DNA from: Turnera subulata
Taxonomy: Eukaryota > Streptophyta > Magnoliopsida > Malpighiales > Passifloraceae
Reading direction: 5' to 3'
Assembly: GCA_028386065.3 (NCBI GenBank)
Contig: JAKUCV010003064.1
Location: 66,288 to 130,287, forward strand
DNA length: 64,000 bases
In this document: positions 55,810 through 64,000 of the stretch, one piece after another
Position numbering within the stretch: position 1 is the first letter of the stretch
How the letters are laid out: every line of letters begins with the position of its first letter
The notes under the pieces: generated by a model
Seen by the model: only the letters and a program-made list of their open reading frames with translations
The model's database searches: none
Told to the model about the DNA's origin: nothing
Made by a program: the position numbers and the translations under genes

Positions 55810-56639
55810 CTATTTCTTCACCTCAAGGTAAACAGGGTAGTTACGCTTCCAATGGCCAGGTTTCTTGCAATGGAAACATTGTCCTTCCTTTGCAACACCA
55901 CCTTTGGGTTTCAGCACATGTGAAGATGAAGATGCACATGAACCAAACTTTTTGGCAGATTTCTTCTTCTTGTTAAACTTGACTTTACCCTTTCCTTTGC
56001 CATTTCCAACCATCAACACATTATTGGATTTATTTGCCTTCATCTGTTGCTCAACTGTTCCCAACATATTAAGCAACTCAGACAAAGATTTGTCAAGATG
56101 ATTCCTGTTGAAATTCATGACAAACTGGCTATAACTATCCGGCAACGATTGCAGGACTAGATCAACGGCCAACACTCTTTGCAAAGGAAAACCTAGCCCC
56201 TCAAGGCTCTCAATGTATCCAATCATTTTGAGCACATGAGGTCTGACAGGTGATGACTCAGCCATCTTGCATTGGAATAATGCCTTTGAGGTCTCATACC
56301 TCTCATGCCTAGCTTGCTCTTCAAAGAGCATTTTCAGGTGTTCGATCATATCGAAAGCACCCAAGTTCTCATGTTGCTTCTGAAGCTCAGAGTCCATAGT
56401 GACAAGCATAAGGCATGCAACATCCAATGCTTCATCAACATGCTTCTTGTAAGTATCTCTTTGCGCCCTAGGAGCATTAGGTGTCGGTTCATCAGGAACA
56501 GGCCCTTCAAGGACATACAATTTCTTTTCTTGCTTGAGGACTATCCTCAAATTGCAGTGCCACTTAAGGAAATTATTCCATTCAGTTTTTCCTTCTCAAG
56601 GACCGATCGCAGTGACATAGTACTTGTGTTTTGTGCCAT
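55810..56639 (-). pseudogene. Copia-A gag
   Basis: The start codon is at 56637-56639 (MAQNTSTMSLRSVLEKEKLN). One base is missing at about 56585, so the main frame restarts at 56550 as an internal Met. It encodes the UBN2-type gag core (ALDVACLMLVTMDSELQKQ, KALFQCKMAESSPVRPHVLK, VLQSLPDSYSQFVMNFN), a Lys-rich region and a zinc knuckle CFHCKKPGHWKRNY whose fourth Cys is Tyr. The end is LEVKK and a stop. Confidence 0.94.
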
Positions 56640-57361
56640 GATAATTCTACAATGATCAGTTCACACAAAATTAGTGTCATGTATAAAATCATTTAACAAG
56701 GAATTTTATTAAATGATACTCCCACTATATAAATCAAGATGATAATAAGTGGGCCAAGATCCATATTTCACTACAAGATAAGTTAGCTTTGGCTAATTGC
56801 TTACATCATAGCTATTTAGGTAGACAACTCTTTGTCAATTACATCTCATGTAACTCTTGGATATTTGAGTGAACAACTCTTGTTCTTGTCTATCTCATAG
56901 ACTTATCTCAACTCTTTGCCTCTAAGTCCCCAATCCTATTGAGATGACTTAGTTAAGTTCAACCCACAACAAGCAATTTGGATATTACAATTATCCCATC
57001 GCACCTTGCTGGGATAAACATTGGCACTTTGCTTTGGCAAACCTACCAAGTGTTGATCTAAGCATAGATGAGTGCTCATCAATAGAAGGCAACACATAAG
57101 GAACTTAATATTTACATCAACAATTGTTTCCATACATAACAATTATGCCATTGGATCTGATTCACAAATTATATATCGCATATACAATAAGCATGCATCA
57201 TTTATAATCAATACCAAGCTATGTGACATGATTATAAAGGATAAACATGTTAACAAGCAATCAACATATTGTTCATACACCATTAAGATCATAAGAACAT
57301 GTTATCCAGCATGAAAAATTTTGTAGGTGAGCTGATATACAAAATTAGGCAGAAAGCTCAG
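56640..57361 (-). other. Copia-A untranslated leader, part without repeats
   Basis: About 720 bp between the gag start and the palindromic repeats. It contains no ORF of note. It would be the 3' half of the leader RNA. Confidence 0.7.
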
Positions 57362-57765
57362 AACATCGATGTTTAACCTTAGAACATCGATGTTTGAGAA
57401 TTCTGGAACTTCATAAGTTGACAGAATCTCAAAACATCGATGTTGGATCATAAACATCGATGTTTGAAGTTGGCAGAACCTCAGAACATCGATGTTTAAC
57501 CCTGAACATTGATGTTTGAGCACTCTGGAACTTTAAACAAGTTGGCAGTACCCCAGAACATCGATGTTTACACCTAAACATCGATGTTTGATGTTGGCAG
57601 AACCTCAGAACATCGATGTTTACACCTAAACATCGATGTTTGAGTAGTCTGCCACTCCAAAATAATTGGCAGAGTCTCAGAACATCGATGTTTACACTTT
57701 AAACAACAATGTTTTGACCCTTCGGCCAAAGAGAACATCGATGTTTACACCTAAACATCGATGTT
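57362..57765. repeat. Palindromic minisatellite AACATCGATGTT in the Copia-A leader
   Basis: Twelve perfect copies of the 12-base palindrome AACATCGATGTT start at 57362, 57383, 57433, 57453, 57485, 57557, 57577, 57609, 57629, 57681, 57734 and 57754. Two decayed copies lie at 57505 and 57702. They come in pairs about 20 bp apart, and the pairs repeat every 50-75 bp with a TTGGCAGAACCTCAG-like link. The array is in the transcribed leader between the 5' LTR and gag. Confidence 0.95.
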
Positions 57766-58085
57766 TTGACCTTGTTATCCTAGAACGACAATCGTTCTAT
57801 ATGAAAAACGACAACCGATTTATCCTTGTCGAACTCATTCGACTTTCTGCCAAAAACACCATGATTGATATCATATACCAATCAAGTACTTAGTGTCAAA
57901 CACCTTTGAACCGACTTCAACATATCACGTATATGAGAATCATAATGATCTAGTTTAAACATACAATCATTAGAAGCATAATAAACTTAGATTAAGTTCT
58001 GTCACTTATACAAACATGATCAAGCCACATCACATATAGCATATCAATCATATAAGCAACTTATTCGGTTTAGTGTTTCACAAGA

Positions 58086-58098
58086 GGCTCCGCTACCA
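58086..58098 (-). other. Primer binding site of Copia-A
   Basis: Minus strand TGGTAGCGGAGCC, one base from the 5' LTR. It matches the initiator tRNA-Met complement TGGTATCAGAGCC in 11 of 13 positions. Confidence 0.82.
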
Positions 58099-58099
58099 C

Positions 58100-61000
58100 T
58101 GTAAGTAACCGGGCATGCAAACAAAGAGACAATATGCGCAGCTGAAAACCCGGAACTAATGGAGGATCCATGTGAAACGAGGTAAACCGGATAACAAAAT
58201 TTTGTACCTGGATTTGGTTGAGTTCTTTCACTCAACTATAGTGACGAATCAACAAGAACCAGACAACAATCCGATTCCTCTACGGTATCCATACGAACCG
58301 TCGATGACTGCTAGTAACCGTCACACGATCACTAACCCGAGCACTCCCGAACTGCAGTGCTAGCTAGAGACTAGTGTTTGATGTGTATCTTTCTCAAGAA
58401 TGAAGTGTGTGTTCTAAGCTGAAAATGAATGTGTATAATCTGATTATACACTCACCCTTTTATACACACTTGTAATGCATAGTTTAATTAGATAATGGCC
58501 AATATAATGGCCTACATAATCATCCATTAACTTTCATGATTATGTTTCTACCATTATCAGGTCTCCACTAATGCATTATCATATATATCAGCATATATAT
58601 TGGATTACACATCATCTTGGGCAATAATTCTGGTTCAATAATTCTGGTAACTACTGAACCAATCAACCCAAATGACCTGGTTGAACCATGGTCGAACAAT
58701 GATCTAACCACTAGCTCAATAACCTGGTCGAACCATGGTCCAACCATGGTCTAACCACTGGCTCGAATCAACAGTTCTAAGTGTGTGACCCTGTAGGCAC
58801 TAATTATGAAACGCCCGTATCCCATTTTGTTAATATAAAATAGAATTTAAATATAAAATGACTAAATTGCCCTTATCATTCCCGGGACACGCAAATCATC
58901 CACTAAACACCCGTATCCCAAATAACTCATTAAATTAATTACAGCATGAGAAGTGACCAAAATGCCCTTCTACCCGGGATACGATATCAACGACATGATC
59001 AACATTTAATTCAATAATAAATAGTACAATGGAATCAAGTACGCAGCGGAAGACAAAAAAAAATACATAGCAACATGCATGCAATGAACCCTATGGATCC
59101 AACCCGAGCGGGAAAGCACCGCCACCTGCTGATATGCTCTTCTGATCATCGATCAGCTAATCTGTGTAAAGATTGTGAGGAGGTGAGACCAACCACTGTC
59201 TCACCGCAAACAAATAAACCAGTGTATACAAATACAAATCAATTACAAGTACACCGGTATCAGGCAACAGCAGCCACAATGCACAAACAAGTCACAATGA
59301 ACAATACAAGTCATCATTAGACTTCAAACCAACACTGATCTTTAATCACTTTGTTATCATTGTACTTTATTGTTATTAGGGTTGAATGTTTTATTAGGAT
59401 TTACCATTTTATTAGGGCCCTCTACTGTGTGCGTCGAGCTCGGTCCCGTCTCATGAGACAACTAGGGCATAAGCCCAATATAACCAGGACAAGGCCCAAT
59501 ACAATCAGTGAGAGAGAGAGATAGACAGAGAGAAAGAGGGAGGTAGAAAGGGGGAGATAGAAAGAGGGAGGTAGAACCGGTCATCACAGACCCATATGCT
59601 AAACCGCATATACCATGCTATCCCGCATGCAATCCCGAGGGGTATCACTTCCCGCTCGAACCAACCGGTCAACAGCCCCACAGTAGAATTATTATAGTAT
59701 TTTATTCTCAATTATGCTTAAAGAGTTTCGTGTACCATTACATATGATTGTCCAGGTTTGTGTGGAATTTACATCTTATTCTCAAGTCCGGGCCTCCAGC
59801 CCACAGTCCACCACACAAACCACAAAACCATATATCACGTTATTTAACACACAAAACAAGTCGTACTCGACAGGCATATTATATCACACTGGTACACAGT
59901 CCACATAATCATGCACACTGCAGCAGAGGTATCATCAATAAGATACAAGGTGTAAGCAAGAACATCCACAAAGCAGGCAAGCATGCATACAGCATTCAAG
60001 GCCAAACAAATAATACCACTTTATATACCAAGACAATTAACCGAGTATTGTAGGCAGTAACGCATACAAAGGTTTATATGTCCTCACCTTGGCCATAATA
60101 ATTGCCTCGGAAGCCGAAGCCTTGTTCTCCTATATTTATAACAAAATAAAACACATAAGGTTCACATCAACTATGGTGAATGCATATGCTAGTGCAGTGA
60201 CTATAACGATATGTCCTCTCTATTCCTTAAGCCCGATTAAAACAGATCATGGGTCTAAGCCCGTCCAATCTTACGATCTTAGCCCAAAACTAAAAGTCCG
60301 CTTAAGCTTAGATATAAAGTTTTATCTACCTTTGGGCCTAAGGCCCATATCCATAATAGTTACCGAGTTTAATTATCCATTGGGCCTAAAGCCCATTCCC
60401 ATAATAGTCATTGGGCCTAAAGCCCATACACACTCCGCTTAACATTTATTGGGCCTAGACTCAGCCCGTTAACATAATCGTGACAAATTGAACTTCCGAG
60501 CCCAACCTTTTCGGCCTAACGGTTCTAAACGCGTCGGAAATATATTCCGGCCACGCACTCTCAACTCGCAACTCTCGAATTCCACTAAAGTTCATTTATT
60601 ACATAATGCACACATTAAATGCATTTACACTACAAGATAGTACAAGAACCGAAATTCGCATCAAAGCCCGAGAATTACCACGTAATGCCGAAAAGACACT
60701 GTCTTGCCGGAACAGTGACCGTGCTCGCCGAATTCCGGCCAAGCCTCGTCGAAAAGCCACCAAGGCCTCGAAAACAAACAACAACAAAACTACCACAGCC
60801 CCCAAACAAAAACCAAAACAACATTCAACTCAAAACCCAACACCACATAACGAAATTGGAAAGAGCTTAGGATATCCAATCCTTACCGGAATAATCACCG
60901 CCCAAAACTGGTCATGTCTGAACCCGTTGACAGCAGCAAACTGAGCTCACCCAATACCGAGGCAGCTCGGCGATAACCCCACCAAATCCTGCAGCCTCCA

Positions 61001-62731
61001 ACTCGACCCGACCACACCAACCGCCCACACAAACATAGGCCTGCCACCGCATCGACCACCATACTCAAACCACCCACAACACAACTGAACCCAATTAAAC
61101 TTGCTACACAAAAACAAAGAGTAGATAAGAAGGAACAGAGGCAGCACGCTTACCCAGGATTCACGGTGACGACCACTCTGTCGAATCCTCGCGTCCAGCC
61201 TCTAAGACCCTTCGTGGTGTCCTCTATCTGCAGCGACGGCAGCAATCGACCCCCAACGTCCACTGGCAGCGACACGGCGGTGGTGGCAGCGCGATGTGAC
61301 AGCCAGAGAAGGAGAACGAGAAGGTCACGGTGTCGAGGAAAAGGAAGAAGAAAAGCATCGGTGGCTTACCCCGTAACCGACCACGGCGGCGAGTGCTTGA
61401 GCAGGCCTTTCATTGGGTTCGCTCACGCACAGAGGACTGGGAAGAGCCTCACCTTTCCTTGCGCCCAGCCTCTCTCAGCCTCCCCGTCGACTTGCAGCGC
61501 TTCACGGTGTGGGAAGCACAGGCCATAACGACGACGACGACTCCTCTATGATCGAATCGACGACTCACCCATCACCTGCGGGCTTTCATCCCGTAGGATG
61601 TGTTATTCGTGGTGCAGGTTTGGTGCATTCCAGACAGGCTGCGGCGTTATCCCTTGGACAGGACTCGGATCCATAGTTTGCATCAGTGTCACATACAGTG
61701 TCTTTGTGAGTTAGTAAGTCTTCCGCTGTGTATTATATTGCTAGTGTTGGGCCATTGGGCCGGTTATGATGTTGTTGATGTTTTTATTTTGGGCTGTTGA
61801 GCCCGAGTATCTGTTGTATACACTGTATGCTGGGCTTGGGTTGGTTGGGTCGTCACAGTTTTGGCACGTGTTTACTGTGTACGGTAAATACGGGTCGGGG
61901 CGTTTCAAATCACGTTGGCAATAATTATAAACTCTCATTTATAATTATAAACAATGAGCGGTGTCTAGCAACCTATCATTGCTACCCAAGTGACCAGATT
62001 AGTACTGATTCATTATGCCTCGAAAAATGTCATTATCCTTTCGTCCCATTATATCAAGATCAAACACGAAACATGGAATATGTCATTCTCGTATATGTTT
62101 AATCTAAGGTTTCTTGATCCCTGAGTTAACTGCGTAAAATAGAGACAAATGATATCCCCATATCACTTAATCCGAGCATGGCCATGCATTTACAGTTCAA
62201 CTCTATCAAGGGGCCCAACTAATAATATACCCGTTATATGGGTTGGACGAATCCCATCTTCATCATACAAAACCCACTACACATTATATCATATACTCAA
62301 TGATTACTTTTAGGTCTACTCATTTACGAATGACCAAGAGTAATATCAAATTATACGACTCACATGTTGGGAACCTTGATGATCTCAGGTCTAAGGACAA
62401 TACATATAAGAACCACTAATGACAATATATAATAGTCCATGTAGTGTTCTTATGTCGGGTCGGTCTAGTCCACAAGTTCTCTAACTTGTACCCGTATGTA
62501 GAATTCATATCTTATATAATTCTCAATATACGCTAGTCTTAATTTATTATTACAACCTATCATAATAATAATCGACTAGGGACAATTCAAGAATATAAAA
62601 TATTCTTAGGTTATAAATATGTGCAAGTATTTATCATAGATAAACATATTTATTGGAATAAAACCTTAATCAAAAGTACATGACTTAAAATATAATCATC
62701 CAATGATTGGCTTTTGGGCATTATACTAACA
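58100..62731 (-). repeat. 5' LTR of Copia-A, split by a solo LTR
   Basis: TGTAAGTAACCGGGC to TATACTAACA. Without the insert at 58807-61917 and one TSD copy it is about 1516 bp and matches the 3' LTR along its length. Confidence 0.95.
58807..61917 (-). mobile_element. Solo LTR, chromovirus-like, TSD aatta/aatca
   Basis: A 3111 bp sequence, TGAAACGCCCGTATCCC to GGGGCGTTTCA, inserted in the 5' LTR of Copia-A. The flanks are aatta (58802-58806) and aatca (61918-61922); the uninterrupted LTR at 50440 has aatca, so one copy has changed. It is related to 44010-47233 (core CTACTGTGTGCGTCG at 59422-59436, palindrome GTCTCATGAGAC at 59449-59460). The head is duplicated (CCCGTATCCCA ... TGACYAAATTGCCCTT at 58813-58875 and 58909-58960). 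The last 330 bp (61590-61917) do not resemble the other solo LTR. Open frames at 60606-60944 and 61166-61676 are LTR sequence. Confidence 0.88.
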
Positions 62732-62736
62732 ACCGG

Positions 62737-62924
62737 GAGCTGAGCACCGTATGATCGAATAGATGGGGAATTTCGATCATTAGAAGCCGCCTTATTATGA
62801 ATCATAGTCTCACGGTTGTCTGGATCAAGAGCACCAGCTCGAGCCGGAACACCACCATCCCCCTTCGGACCAACTGGCACAGCCACTGAAACCGCGTGAC
62901 TAGCAAGTGGCTTAGAGAACTAAC
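62737..62924 (-). pseudogene. LINE ORF1 fragment at the LINE 5' end
   Basis: The minus frame contains MAVPVGPKGDGGVPARAGAL, then DNRETMIHNKAASNDRN, up to a YGAQLPV end at the Copia-A border. It is in phase with 49420-49737. I recognise no domain. The first Met at 62884-62886 is probably internal; the LINE seems truncated at about 62924. Confidence 0.6.
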
Positions 62925-63160
62925 CTAAGATATCAACACATACCTTGACTTTGACGATTGCTATTTTTCAAATAGCCAATTGTCAAATCAATATATTTGT
63001 TTCTGAAAAAAAAAAGAACTATCTAAAAAAAGTTGTCAACCAATTGGTATTTTTAAGCAGTCAATGGCAAAAGAAAAAAAAAATCTGAAATAAAGTAAGA
63101 TATCAATACATTGTAAGCAGCCAATGGTAAAAAAAAAAAAGATTTAAAATAAACTAAAGG
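62925..63160 (-). repeat. Exon-like repeat flank, related to 29341-29603
   Basis: The block CTAAGATATCAACACATACC, the 59 nt exon-like unit 62944-63002 (minus TTTTTTTTTTCAG| and |GTATGT) and a GGTATTTTTAAGCAGTCAATGG tail (repeated at about 63110) match the unit on the left of the LINE. The LINE was therefore inserted within a tandem array of roughly 150-180 bp units. Confidence 0.75.
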
Positions 63161-63510
63161 GGAATTTAATGATTTGTTAATTACTTATTATTATAATATA
63201 ATAGTAAATACCTAATGAAGAATAGCGATATTTTTATTATTTCGTATGTTTTTATTATTTCGTATGTTTCGCTGTCTTATTTGTTTTTGCTGTCATAGTG
63301 CTAAGTATAGTATAGTAAATAGTAAATAATATAGACATAAACAGTTTAGTTGTGGGCTCCACCATGTGGAGGACACCCACAAGCCTATCACACATCCCAT
63401 GACATGTAGGATGCGGCATAGCATTATTGATACCTTTCTCCAGGAACAATCTGATTCAGTGCCATGCGAAGAGGTTAATATTGTCCCATTGCAATTCCAA
63501 TCCCGAAACT
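63161..63510. other. Non-coding stretch without recognised content
   Basis: AT-rich DNA with two CGTATGTTT repeats at about 63242-63268 and a TATAGTATAGTAAATAGTAAATAATATAGA stretch at about 63307. No coding region, RNA gene or element end is supported. Confidence 0.5.
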
Positions 63511-64000
63511 TGTTATAAATAAATTATGGTGAATGTCATTGTTACCATCCAGTAAAACTCATTTTTACCATACCCGAATTTACTCCCGGTAAATACTTTA
63601 CCCATACACCAAACTTCTACTTGGAATTATCTCTTTGGCTAATTATCCTCCATAATTCCATTTGTCATAATCCTAATATCATCTTTCTTTACCTAACATC
63701 CCTTTGATTTTATCCTTTTAAATTAATCATACTTATTTGTTTTTGTCCTCCCATTTCCAACTATAAATACCCCTTCTTTCCTTCACTTTCATATACTTAC
63801 ATCCTACCATAAGATTACTCTCTTCATTTCCATACACATACACCTCTCCTCTCCATCTCCCTTCATCTATATTTTATTAATCTTCATTATTACTATTACT
63901 ATCAAAGTTGTATTATTACTATTAATAGTGTATTACTTCCATCAAGGTTAGATTATTACCTTGATCAAGCTTGTATCATTCCATCAAGAAGTGAATTTCT
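63511..64000 (+). repeat. Probable start of an LTR with TATA box, cut by the window end
   Basis: TGTTATAAATAAATTATGGTGAATGTCATTG has the form of a plant Copia LTR start. A TATA box TATAAATA at 63762-63769 is followed by a pyrimidine-rich leader and ATTATTACTATTAA repeats. The other LTR end is outside the window. A plain host promoter is the alternative. Confidence 0.4.

Larger units (their letters stand above)
49738..62731 (-). mobile_element. Ty1/copia element Copia-A with two nested insertions
   Basis: A minus-strand element with LTRs 49738-51270 (3') and 58100-62731 (5', split), imperfect TSD actgg/accgg (49733-49737 and 62732-62736), PPT and PBS. The internal order gag, protease, integrase, RT, RNase H is the Copia order. 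It carries a Cassandra TRIM (53088-54529) between integrase and RT and a solo LTR (58807-61917) in its 5' LTR. Without those the element is about 8.4 kb. Every coding segment has at least one frameshift or stop. The LTR at 20602-22124 is another copy of the family. Confidence 0.95.
29604..62924 (-). mobile_element. LINE retrotransposon dispersed over 33 kb by nested insertions
   Basis: One minus-strand LINE, about 4.5 kb when the insertions are discounted. Its pieces in 5'-to-3' order are 62737-62924 and 49420-49737 (ORF1), 47239-49493 (ORF2 endonuclease and RT), 42593-44009 (RT end, zinc-binding region, start of RNase H), 31208-31519 (RNase H) and 29604-29696 (3' UTR and poly(A)). Insertions are a long-TIR DNA element, Tekay-2, a solo LTR and the Copia-A element. 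At the Tekay-2, solo-LTR and Copia joins the reading frame is continuous once the insert and one TSD copy are ignored. The 5' end appears truncated within ORF1. The LINE's own TSD was not resolved. Confidence 0.92.

Noticed and set aside
57362..57765. CRISPR-like array
   Set aside because: The repeats are 12-base palindromes with irregular related linkers, in a plant retrotransposon leader. No cas genes and no unique spacers are present.

Overview
The window looks like repeat-rich intergenic DNA from a plant nuclear genome, probably a eudicot. I found no complete host gene. The organism call rests on the element types: Ty3/gypsy chromoviruses with LTRs of about 3 kb, Ty1/copia elements including a SIRE-type one, a Cassandra TRIM with 5S rRNA promoter sequence, plant LINEs with an RNase H tail, Helitron remains and hAT-type MITEs. 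All are defective. Class calls come from motifs I could read. Lineage names (Tekay/Del, SIRE, Cassandra) are inferred from recognisable signatures without any database search.

Layout. 1-8604: a minus-strand chromovirus (Tekay-1) cut by the window start. 8605-13660: old Helitron-like DNA (Pif1-type helicase fragment, captured F-box-like exon) interrupted by a 0.65 kb retroposon and a 1.6 kb hAT element. 13672-17030: LINE fragments, a hAT MITE carrying a tRNA-like pol III promoter, and a Copia pol fragment. 17031-18300: LTR-like sequence. 18313-23119: a SIRE-type Copia whose coding region is split by a solo Copia LTR. 23120-25278: a near-palindromic minisatellite and a DUF7745-like ORF. 25834-29603: a minus-strand Helitron-type 3' end followed by AT-rich tandem repeats and short exon-like blocks.

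29604-62924 is the most striking part: a single minus-strand LINE stretched over about 33 kb. It has been opened by a long-TIR DNA element (29697-31207), a full chromovirus (Tekay-2, 31520-42587, TSD TGTCG), a solo LTR (44010-47233, TSD CTTTA) and a Copia element (49738-62731, TSD actgg/accgg). The Copia element itself carries a tandem three-LTR Cassandra TRIM (53088-54529, TSD TTTTG) and another solo LTR (58807-61917, TSD aatta/aatca). At the three LTR-element joins the LINE reading frame runs on in phase when the insert and one TSD copy are removed, so the order of events can be read directly.

Other recurring themes are an unusual shared primer-binding-site variant (TGGTAGC instead of TGGTATC) in four unrelated LTR families, repeated CAG-to-TAG nonsense changes in the two chromoviruses, and arrays of short palindromes inside non-coding parts of elements. 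The right edge (about 63511-64000) looks like the start of another LTR with a TATA box.
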